Shown here: one piece after another, positions 1 to 5,250 of the stretch
How positions within the stretch are numbered: position 1 is the first letter of the stretch
Layout: every line of letters begins with the position of its first letter
NCBI GenBank assembly: GCA_003695725.1
Contig: RFHX01000226.1
Span: 1-5,250 of the forward strand
From: J061 sp003695725 [NCBI: Candidatus Schekmanbacteria bacterium]
GTDB taxonomy: Bacteria > Schekmanbacteria > GWA2-38-11
Reading direction: 5' to 3'
Length of the DNA stretch: 5,250 bases
The notes under the pieces: model-generated
What the model saw: the letters and a program-made list of their open reading frames with translations, nothing else
Databases searched by the model: none
Told to the model about the DNA's origin: nothing
Made by a program: the position numbers and the translations under genes

Positions 1-10
1 CAATAAAGGG

Positions 11-1804
11 GTGGGTATCCAAAAAGTGAAAAGGTTAAAATTATTTCTTCGTTTCAATAAATATCTTCTTCCTTACTGGGATAAAGAAGCAGTAATTTTG
101 ATATGTACTCTCTTTGCCACTCTCTTTAGTTTGATCAGTCCTTATTTAACGAAGATTACAATTGATTATGCCTATACGAATAGGGACTTTTTTCTTTTCA
201 ATATGCTTGTCCTTTCAGGGGCTCTCATCTTTATTTTTTCTGGACTTTTGAATGGTATAAAAAATTATGTATCCATTTATGTTAAACAGTTGTTAACTTT
301 TGACATACGGTCAGATTATTACAGACATCTTCATAAGCTTTCAATACGCTTTTTCCAATCTCGGAGCACTGGAGAACAAATGTATAGAATAGGAGGTGAT
401 ATCAACAATGTTGCCTCTATGGCAACGGAAACGATTCCTACTATTCTCACCACTTGTGTAAGACTCGTATTTTTATTTGTAATTACTTTCACGTTGAGCT
501 GGAAACTTACTCTTATTGCCCTTCTGATAACACCGCTATTTTATCTTCACTCCCATTATTTTGGCGAAAAACTTCGTGAAAGAAACAAGGAGATGACTGA
601 AAAGGGACAGGATATTCTGAGCAGTCTTCAGGATGTCTTTTCGAATATTCGATTAATTAAGGTATTTGGAAAGGAACGGAGCGAAATAAAACGTTATCTT
701 ACGGACCAGATAGATATGATACGGCTTAGTCTTAAAAATTACAAGATGGGAGTGGCAAGCGGCTCAACACTTAGCATAATGAATACAGTGGTTATGACCT
801 CTCTCTCTTATTATGCCGGGTATCTTGTCATTATTCAGGAGTTGACTCTTGGAAGCCTGACAGCCCTTGTACTTTATCTTGTCCAACTTTTTGGTCTTCT
901 AAAATCGTTGGGCAGTATATATCAAGGTGTCGTCATTAAATTTGTCAATATGGAACGTTTGGCTGAAACATTTGATGCTGAAGTTGAAGTCAAAGAAAGA
1001 ACTGATGCATTTGCGATAAAAAGAATCAGGGGAAATATTGAATTTAGGGATGTAGCTTTTGGCTACAAAGAAAATGAAGCTATATTGAAAGATTTGAGTT
1101 TTCAAATTGAGCCCCATGCAATAGTGGGTATAGTCGGAAAGAGTGGGGCGGGGAAAACAACTATTTTAAATTTGATTTTAAGGCTTTATGACCCATGGAA
1201 GGGAAGCATCCTGATCGACGGGATGGATTTGAGAGATTTGAAATTGAAGGATTTGAGAGAAAAGATAGGCGTTGTATTTCAGGAACCCTATCTGTTGAAT
1301 GGAACAATAGCTGAAAACATCAGCTTTGGCAATCCTAAGGCAACAAAAAAAGAAATAATAGAAGCTGCTGAACTTGCAGATGCTCATGATTTCATAAAAA
1401 ATTTTCCTGATGCTTATGATTCTGAAATAGGTGAAGGCGGCTGCAGTCTTTCACAAGGACAGAAACAAAGAATTGCTATAGCAAGAGCGCTCATAAAAAA
1501 ACCTGACCTTCTTTTACTCGATGAAGCCACATCTTCACTCGGGTCGGATTCTGAAGCCAAGATCAAAAAGACTATTTTTGCCTTAAAAGATGAATGCACA
1601 ATCATATGGGTTTCTCATCGTATATCGACAATTATGGATGCAGATACTATCTTTGTGCTCGATAATGGCAGAATTTCTTCCTGCGGTACACATAATAGGT
1701 TATTAGAGGATAGCCCTTTTTATAGAAGAATCTATAACGAGCAGTTTAAGATAACCGGGAAGCCTTATTTCGAAATTCTTCGGGACAAGAATAAAAAGGC
1801 ATAA
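11..1804 (+). CDS. ABC exporter, fused membrane and ATPase domains, probable peptide exporter
   Basis: This is an inner-membrane type-I ABC half-transporter expected to work as a dimer and to export the modified peptide of this cluster (inference from context). Six likely membrane helices lie near residues 27-47, 63-83, 143-163, 164-182, 253-276 and 279-300. The ATPase domain follows with A-loop Tyr352, Walker A GKSGAGKTT (376-384), Q-loop Gln424, signature LSQGQ (480-484), Walker B LLLLDE (500-505) and H-loop His536. The D-loop reads SSLG (508-511) where SALD is usual, so its aspartate is missing. At about 597 residues it has normal half-transporter length, with no room for a C39 leader peptidase domain. 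The start is uncertain: GTG at 11 has AAAGGG directly against it, while GTG at 26 has a G-rich tract upstream at better spacing and would give 592 residues. The frame is also open to the window edge. The substrate is not readable from the sequence. Confidence 0.93.
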   Translation: MGIQKVKRLKLFLRFNKYLLPYWDKEAVILICTLFATLFSLISPYLTKITIDYAYTNRDFFLFNMLVLSGALIFIFSGLLNGIKNYVSIYVKQLLTFDIRSDYYRHLHKLSIRFFQSRSTGEQMYRIGGDINNVASMATETIPTILTTCVRLVFLFVITFTLSWKLTLIALLITPLFYLHSHYFGEKLRERNKEMTEKGQDILSSLQDVFSNIRLIKVFGKERSEIKRYLTDQIDMIRLSLKNYKMGVASGSTLSIMNTVVMTSLSYYAGYLVIIQELTLGSLTALVLYLVQLFGLLKSLGSIYQGVVIKFVNMERLAETFDAEVEVKERTDAFAIKRIRGNIEFRDVAFGYKENEAILKDLSFQIEPHAIVGIVGKSGAGKTTILNLILRLYDPWKGSILIDGMDLRDLKLKDLREKIGVVFQEPYLLNGTIAENISFGNPKATKKEIIEAAELADAHDFIKNFPDAYDSEIGEGGCSLSQGQKQRIAIARALIKKPDLLLLDEATSSLGSDSEAKIKKTIFALKDECTIIWVSHRISTIMDADTIFVLDNGRISSCGTHNRLLEDSPFYRRIYNEQFKITGKPYFEILRDKNKKA

Positions 1805-1815
1805 AATAGAGTAAA

Positions 1816-1820
1816 AGAGG
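1816..1820 (+). promoter_or_regulatory. Ribosome binding site supporting the GTG start at 1828
   Basis: AGAGG lies 7 nt before the GTG at 1828. This supports GTG as the true start of the small membrane protein and keeps the basic N-terminal segment ahead of its membrane helix. Confidence 0.6.
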
Positions 1821-1827
1821 TTTTAAA

Positions 1828-2376
1828 GTGCGTCTTAAAAGGGAAAGAGTTTCAAGAGACTATGAAATTACATTTCTGAAAAGGATAATGCATGGAAGGA
1901 TTTTGCTTCCAGCGGTTGTTTTTTTGATAATGTTTACACTCATTTTTTCAATAGGTGGAATTTTTATTTTTACAAAAGTAAAGGAAAAGGCGCCTGCCAT
2001 TGCCCAGTTGTCAGGCAAAGATATCAACGAATTTTCATCTTTGGCAACACCTTTTAATATGACACTTTTTTTAAATTATAAATATGAGATTCATCATGGC
2101 GATGAAATTGAAATAATAATAAAGGGCATAAATGGGAGCATTTATTTGAATGGCGAAGTGAGGAATGTCTCGTCAGGAGAAAAGTTGCCATCTGAAAGTT
2201 ATAAGAATTTAAATGTTGTTGTAAGAGAATTATGGGCACCTAATAAAGAAGATGTCGTCAACACAATAAAGCAGGTAACAGGTAATGAAAAAATCAATGT
2301 AGATGTTTTTATTAGGTCAAGGCCTCTCTTTGACTTGATTATAGGAGAAAGGATTCGCAAATTGGCGGGAATCTAA
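1828..2376 (+). CDS. Small single-helix membrane protein, possible minimal HlyD-like export adaptor
   Basis: This 182-residue protein has a basic N-terminus (about residues 1-25), one strong membrane helix (about 26-48) and a soluble part of about 130 residues. The positive-inside rule places the soluble part outside the inner membrane. Two stretches recall the end of HlyD-type membrane fusion proteins: a beta-barrel-like segment with a Gly-Asp turn at 91-92 followed by alternating hydrophobic residues and GEVRNVS (109-115), and a tail at 156-179 with RPLFDLI (165-171), similar to the RRPLxxLL-type ends of such adaptors. The coiled-coil hairpin and lipoyl halves of a full adaptor (usually 280-480 residues) are absent. 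It sits 23 nt after the ABC gene and 1 nt before the radical SAM gene, so it probably partners the exporter. The family call rests on visual resemblance only; it could instead be an unrelated anchored accessory protein. Confidence 0.6.
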   Translation: MRLKRERVSRDYEITFLKRIMHGRILLPAVVFLIMFTLIFSIGGIFIFTKVKEKAPAIAQLSGKDINEFSSLATPFNMTLFLNYKYEIHHGDEIEIIIKGINGSIYLNGEVRNVSSGEKLPSESYKNLNVVVRELWAPNKEDVVNTIKQVTGNEKINVDVFIRSRPLFDLIIGERIRKLAGI

Positions 2377-2377
2377 G

Positions 2378-3634
2378 ATGGATAGATTGAGCAATGAAAA
2401 GATAGTTCAAATTTTAACTGACAGAATAAGGAATGAAGGTGTGGATTTCTTCAATGAAATGGAGACATTCCTTCAAGAAGAGATGAACCTGCCAAAGAAA
2501 ACTTCAAAAATTTTGAGTCAAAAGATTTTAGAAGAGTTTAAAGAAAAAGCATTTCCTCCTGTAACACGGATTGAAATGTTTATCACAGAAAATTGCCCTT
2601 TGAGGTGTGATTATTGTTTTGTTGAAGGCAAAAATGATTTTAAAAGAATGAGTAAAGAGACAGCAAGAAAGGCAGTCGATTTTCTAATTCACCAATCGGC
2701 TGAGAAAAAAGATTTGAACATTATCTTCTTTGGCGGCGAACCGCTTCTTGAGTTTGAATTGATGAAGGAAGTAATAAAATATGCAAATTGCAAGGCAGAA
2801 AGCGCAGGTAAAAGAATTACCTACGATTTAACGACAAATGGTGTCCTGATTAGAGAAGAGCATCTTGTCTTCTTTCAAAGAGAGGGCATAAAATTTCTTC
2901 TAAGCATTGATGGAGATTCTGAAACTCACAATAAGCACAGGAAAACTGCTCATGGAAAGGGAAGTTATGGTACAATTATCGATAAATTCCCAATGATGAA
3001 AAAATATCAGCCATGGATGGGTGCAAAGATGACTGTCCATCCTGATACAGCACATAAATTGCTCCATAATGTTCGCCATCTTGCTGAAATTGGATTTAAT
3101 CAATTCATTATCGGTGCTGCAAGCGGTGTCGATTGGAAGGAAGATGATTGGATGACATACGAAACTCAAATGCATGAAGTTGCAAAGCTTTACCGGGAGA
3201 TGCGCAGGAATAAAAAATATTTTCGTATGACCCTTTTTGAAGAGGAGGAAGATAAGTTTTTCAATAAAAGATATGTCTGGGGATGTCAGGCAGGAAGACA
3301 TTCGCTTACAATTTCCACGGACGGGAGTATTTATCCTTGTTCAAAAATGTTGGGATTGAACGAACTTGAAGGAATTTGCCGTCTTGGACACATCGATACA
3401 GGAATAACAGACATAATTATGAGAGGGAAGCTCCTTGGAATGGGACGAGTGGACCGTACTAAATGCAGCAAGTGTGAATTATTGGACTGCTGTAAGGGGG
3501 GATGTTTTGCTACTAATTATCTTGAAACAAAGGATATCTTTAAACCAAGCACATTCGACTGCAAAACATCAGCGATTCAAGCCCGTGTGATAATAAACCA
3601 TTTAAAGTCTGAGAAGGAAAAAAAGTGGAAATAA
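2378..3634 (+). CDS. Radical SAM/SPASM peptide-modifying enzyme
   Basis: This 418-residue cytoplasmic iron-sulfur enzyme probably makes crosslinks in the precursor encoded at 4652. The radical SAM core has the cluster motif CPLRCDYC (Cys73, Cys77, Cys80) and the SAM-binding GGEP (119-122). The C-terminal SPASM domain is complete: Cys303-X12-Gly316-X4-Cys321, a gap containing Cys334, then CX2CX5CX3C at 363, 366, 372 and 376 (with an extra Cys371), and a final Cys395. This pattern normally binds two auxiliary 4Fe-4S clusters and is typical of RiPP maturases making thioether or carbon-carbon links; the class cannot be read from the motifs. Residues 1-60 form a charged helical extension with no obvious PqqD-like winged-helix fold. 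ATG lies 1 nt after the previous stop, with GGCGGGA at 2364-2370 as a possible ribosome site, suggesting translational coupling. Its last 10 nt overlap the next gene. Confidence 0.93.
   Translation: MDRLSNEKIVQILTDRIRNEGVDFFNEMETFLQEEMNLPKKTSKILSQKILEEFKEKAFPPVTRIEMFITENCPLRCDYCFVEGKNDFKRMSKETARKAVDFLIHQSAEKKDLNIIFFGGEPLLEFELMKEVIKYANCKAESAGKRITYDLTTNGVLIREEHLVFFQREGIKFLLSIDGDSETHNKHRKTAHGKGSYGTIIDKFPMMKKYQPWMGAKMTVHPDTAHKLLHNVRHLAEIGFNQFIIGAASGVDWKEDDWMTYETQMHEVAKLYREMRRNKKYFRMTLFEEEEDKFFNKRYVWGCQAGRHSLTISTDGSIYPCSKMLGLNELEGICRLGHIDTGITDIIMRGKLLGMGRVDRTKCSKCELLDCCKGGCFATNYLETKDIFKPSTFDCKTSAIQARVIINHLKSEKEKKWK
3614..3618 (+). promoter_or_regulatory. Ribosome binding site inside the radical SAM gene, sets the GTG start at 3625
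   Basis: AAGGA lies 6 nt before the GTG at 3625, within the end of the radical SAM coding sequence. It supports a 10-nt gene overlap and coupled translation of the two proteins. Confidence 0.65.
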
Positions 3635-4599
3635 GTACTCGTGGAAAAGCTGTTTTGGATATTCATAAAAAGGAGAAACTTTATTCTTCATCTATATCCT
3701 TCTTTAAAGACAAGGTAATACTCTACAGCAATTACAAAGATTTTGTAGATGAGTTTAACAATTCGTTCCGATATATGGTGGAAGGTGAGAGGAATAGCAA
3801 AGGCGCCAAGAGCTTTTATCTTTACCGAGAAGAAGACAAATCTTTCAATCTTGTCCTTCCTTCATTTCAAAATCTCCATTTTGAAGGGCGTGATATTCTC
3901 TTCCCTCTTTTCACCAGTTTAATGAATTCGTTCATACTGCCGGGCTTGAAGGATATGCTTGTTTTCCATTCTGCTGCAGTTTCTATAAATGATGAAGGGA
4001 TAATTATTCCCGGGGAAGAGTCAACAGGAAAGACAACATTAACAGCAGCACTTCTTGAAGAAGGGTTTACTTATTTTTCAGATGAATATGCAGGATTTGA
4101 TTCCAATTCTCTTAAACTCATCTCTTATCCGAAGTCTCTTTTTATGAGAGATGACTCTATAAAGCTTTTTAAAGAGAAAGAAGAGCTGATTAGAAGTTCT
4201 CCTTTATATACATATCGAAATGAGTATCGATGGGTTGTCGATCCTATGAAGGTTTTTGGAATGGATATCGGGAAAGAGGTTGAAGTAAAGTTCATTCTTT
4301 TTTTAGTTCCTAACTATTTCGGGAAGTCAGCTATTAAAAGGATACCATCAAGCGAAGTGTTGCTTCGACTTTTGAAAACTTCAAGAAATTCGATTTATTT
4401 GAAACAGGAAGAAAGGAAAGTTTTCTTTGGGAAAGCACTTTCTATTGTAAAGAGGACAGTTGGTTATGAGTTAACAGTAGGGAGACCACAGGAAGCGGCT
4501 TCTATTGTAAAGAATAAATTAATGTATGATGAGATAAAATCGGAAGATGAATTGAAGGAACTCGATACAATTGCTGAAAAAGTTCTTTCTATGCTTTAG
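3625..4599 (+). CDS. HPr kinase-like P-loop protein of the peptide cluster
   Basis: This 324-residue soluble protein resembles the HprK-related ATP-binding proteins found beside RiPP genes, for example the ScmC protein of SynChlorMet cassettes and the kinases of some lasso peptide clusters. Residues 1-110 form a separate N-terminal part that I do not recognise. The HprK-like core follows: HSAAV at 115-119, the P-loop GEESTGKTT (130-138) and FSDEY (151-155), where Asp153 and Glu154 sit where HprK proteins have their acidic pair. Family knowledge suggests ATP binding and possible serine or threonine phosphorylation. The substrate is unknown; the precursor, with several Ser and Thr in its leader, is an obvious candidate. 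A role in carbon control through HPr is unlikely given the export and maturation neighbours. It starts at GTG inside the preceding gene and ends 52 nt before the precursor gene. Kinase activity remains inference; an accessory ATPase role is possible. Confidence 0.8.
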   Translation: MEISTRGKAVLDIHKKEKLYSSSISFFKDKVILYSNYKDFVDEFNNSFRYMVEGERNSKGAKSFYLYREEDKSFNLVLPSFQNLHFEGRDILFPLFTSLMNSFILPGLKDMLVFHSAAVSINDEGIIIPGEESTGKTTLTAALLEEGFTYFSDEYAGFDSNSLKLISYPKSLFMRDDSIKLFKEKEELIRSSPLYTYRNEYRWVVDPMKVFGMDIGKEVEVKFILFLVPNYFGKSAIKRIPSSEVLLRLLKTSRNSIYLKQEERKVFFGKALSIVKRTVGYELTVGRPQEAASIVKNKLMYDEIKSEDELKELDTIAEKVLSML

Positions 4600-4624
4600 G
4601 CAGTAGCTTCGGAAATGGTATAAT
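4595..4624 (+). promoter_or_regulatory. Probable internal promoter with extended -10, for the precursor gene
   Basis: TGGTATAAT at 4616-4624 is a perfect extended -10 element (TGnTATAAT). TTTAGG at 4595-4600 lies 18 nt upstream and is only a poor match to the -35 consensus, which extended -10 promoters can tolerate. Transcription would start near 4631, shortly before the ribosome site of the precursor. The -35 part overlaps the stop codon of the HprK-like gene. Such an internal promoter would let the peptide be made in excess over its enzymes. AT-rich DNA produces TATAAT by chance, so this is moderately secure. Confidence 0.6.
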
Positions 4625-4637
4625 CTTTAATAACCGA

Positions 4638-4650
4638 AAGGGGGTGAGGA
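4638..4650 (+). promoter_or_regulatory. Strong ribosome binding site of the precursor gene
   Basis: AAGGGGGTGAGGA holds two overlapping Shine-Dalgarno-like cores ending shortly before the ATG at 4652. It is the most purine-rich and best placed ribosome site in the window, which fits high-level synthesis of a precursor peptide and settles the start codon. Confidence 0.75.
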
Positions 4651-4651
4651 G

Positions 4652-4930
4652 ATGAATTTTAAGGATATTGAAAAGATTGCAAGTGCAGTCGTTGGCAGTC
4701 TTTTCAGTCCAAGAAGTGCTAATGCAGGAGTTGAAGGATGTGCTGGTCCGCAAGATTCAAATCCCTTTGATTGTTCGCAAGATTTTTTCTGTGATCCGGT
4801 TCAGGGTTATGGATGTGGTGGCCAAGGACCATTTACTTGCCAACCGGCTTTTGACTGTCCTGGTTTCTTTGATTGTCCGCCGCCGGGTCCCTTCGACTGT
4901 CCACAATTATTTACAGCAGGTGCAGCATAG
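4652..4930 (+). CDS. Probable RiPP precursor peptide with repeated aromatic-X-Cys core
   Basis: This 92-residue peptide is the likely substrate of the radical SAM enzyme. Residues 1-26 are cysteine-free and predicted helical (a hydrophobic run at 9-18, then a Ser, Ala and Asn-rich stretch to Gly26) and look like a leader. Residues 27-92 carry eight cysteines at 30, 41, 47, 55, 63, 69, 75 and 83. The last seven each have an aromatic residue two places before: F39-D-C, F45-F-C, Y53-G-C, F61-T-C, F67-D-C, F73-D-C and F81-D-C. The region is rich in Pro, Gly and Asp and ends in Gly-Ala-Ala. There is no double-Gly cleavage site at the leader end; the only Gly-Gly (56-57) is inside the core. The gene has its own likely promoter, a strong ribosome site and a downstream hairpin. 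I do not recognise a named family. Alternatives are a metal-binding or disulfide-rich small protein, but the neighbours favour a modified peptide. Confidence 0.85.
   Translation: MNFKDIEKIASAVVGSLFSPRSANAGVEGCAGPQDSNPFDCSQDFFCDPVQGYGCGGQGPFTCQPAFDCPGFFDCPPPGPFDCPQLFTAGAA
4766..4900 (+). repeat. Degenerate coding repeats in the precursor core
   Basis: The core is made of aromatic-X-Cys units with cysteine spacings of 6, 8, 8, 6, 6 and 8 residues. At the DNA level the FDC units read TTYGAYTGT at 4766-4774, 4850-4858, 4868-4876 and 4892-4900. In addition, CGCAAGATT occurs at 4749-4757 and again, in the same frame, at 4776-4784. This suggests growth by short tandem duplication followed by divergence. 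Confidence 0.75.
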
Positions 4931-4944
4931 ATTAGAAGTATCGT

Positions 4945-4978
4945 GTGGGCGGGCGGCAATTGTGCCGCCCGCACTTTT
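4945..4978 (+). terminator. GC-rich hairpin after the precursor gene, probable terminator or attenuator
   Basis: A perfect 10-bp stem pairs GCGGGCGGCA (4949-4958) with TGCCGCCCGC (4963-4972) around the loop ATTG. Only four T (4975-4978) follow after AC, so termination may be incomplete. It starts 18 nt after the precursor stop. It would end or stabilise the precursor transcript and limit read-through into the next gene, which has no clear promoter of its own. Confidence 0.8.
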
Positions 4979-5011
4979 GATTGATTGGAAAAATTTTGCT
5001 TTTTGAAGATA

Positions 5012-5250
5012 ATGAATTTTAAAAGAATAAAAGAAAAAGATTTAGCCAAGCTCACTGAATTTATAGCTGAAGAATTGAAAAATAATAGGACAATAAGAAA
5101 GAAACTCTTAAGCGACTTTCTCGTGCAAAAATTCAGTCTTGATAATGATGATGCTATTTTACTAATTGATGAAATAGAAAAGAGAGTAGATAAAAGCACT
5201 GAGGATGAATTTCTTTTTTTAGTTTCCAGAGAGTTTATAAACAATAAGAA
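5012..5250 (+). CDS. Unrecognised protein, N-terminal part only, cut by the window end
   Basis: An open frame starts with ATG at 5012 and continues without a stop for 79 codons to the edge. The visible part is highly charged, rich in Lys, Glu, Asp, Ile and Leu, predicted mainly helical, and has no cysteine. It begins MNFK, like the precursor. Its residues 14-55 can be aligned by eye with residues 13-50 of the radical SAM enzyme (see findings). The ribosome site is weak (GAAG at 5005-5008, only 3 nt from the ATG); a TTG at 4985 in the same frame is less likely. The overlapping minus-strand frame at 4807-5244 is a competing reading, but orientation, spacing and the hairpin favour this one. I cannot assign a function. 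It could be a second modifying enzyme, a leader-binding protein or another cluster protein. Confidence 0.65.
   Translation, partial: MNFKRIKEKDLAKLTEFIAEELKNNRTIRKKLLSDFLVQKFSLDNDDAILLIDEIEKRVDKSTEDEFLFLVSREFINNK

Noticed and set aside
2900-3301. Minus-strand frame of 133 residues inside the radical SAM gene
   Set aside because: It is antisense to a well-supported enzyme gene, with no plausible ribosome site or recognisable domain.
3557-3565. FDC triplet (393-395) in the radical SAM enzyme, same as the precursor repeat
   Set aside because: Cys395 is the expected last SPASM ligand, so a three-residue match is most simply coincidence.
4653-4729. Precursor N-terminus read as a Sec signal peptide with Ala-Asn-Ala cleavage near residue 25
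   Set aside because: The hydrophobic run is only about 10 residues and the front carries acidic residues 5 and 7; a RiPP leader fits the neighbours better.
4668-5006. Alternative + strand frame of 112 residues overlapping the precursor gene
   Set aside because: It runs through the terminator hairpin, has no ribosome site at its start and reads as an unstructured basic sequence, whereas the 4652 frame has a strong ribosome site and a clear repeat pattern.
4977-5013. TTGATT and GATAAT as a promoter for the downstream gene
   Set aside because: The spacing is at least 21 nt and the -10 overlaps the start codon, so it is not a credible promoter.
4807-5244. Minus-strand frame of 145 residues
   Set aside because: It crosses the GC hairpin and the precursor core in antisense and has Ser and Leu-rich low-complexity sequence typical of a shadow frame; the cluster is otherwise entirely on the + strand.

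Overview
The window holds most of a compact gene cluster that looks built to make, modify and export a small cysteine-rich peptide (a RiPP, ribosomally made and post-translationally modified). All genes are on the + strand. The DNA is AT-rich, three of the five complete genes start with GTG, and the adaptor-like gene next to the exporter hints at a two-membrane (Gram-negative-type) bacterium, possibly an anaerobe because of the radical SAM enzyme. I cannot name the organism or phylum from the sequence.

Layout. 11-1804 is a complete ABC exporter (membrane and ATPase domains fused, no leader peptidase domain). 1828-2376 is a small one-helix membrane protein whose outer part resembles the C-terminal end of HlyD-type adaptors. 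2378-3634 is a radical SAM/SPASM enzyme with complete cysteine motifs. 3625-4599 is an HPr-kinase-like P-loop protein. These four genes are separated by 23 nt, 1 nt and a 10-nt overlap, so they are very likely one operon. After 52 nt carrying an extended -10 promoter and a strong ribosome binding site comes the likely precursor gene, 4652-4930. A GC-rich hairpin at 4949-4972 follows it, and then an unrecognised gene begins at 5012 and runs off the window.

How the parts may work together (inference). The 92-residue peptide has a short helical, cysteine-free front (about residues 1-26) and a cysteine-rich rest. In that rest, seven of eight cysteines sit in an aromatic-X-Cys triplet (FDC four times, plus FFC, YGC and FTC), spaced 6 or 8 residues apart. 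The radical SAM/SPASM enzyme would install crosslinks at these triplets, the HprK-like protein could phosphorylate the peptide or act as an ATP-dependent accessory, and the ABC protein with its small partner would export the product. The regular aromatic-X-Cys array does not match any RiPP precursor family I can recall in detail and is the most interesting item here. No PqqD-like recognition domain and no dedicated protease is visible. The helical N-terminal extension of the radical SAM enzyme, which resembles the start of the downstream gene, is a candidate for leader recognition.
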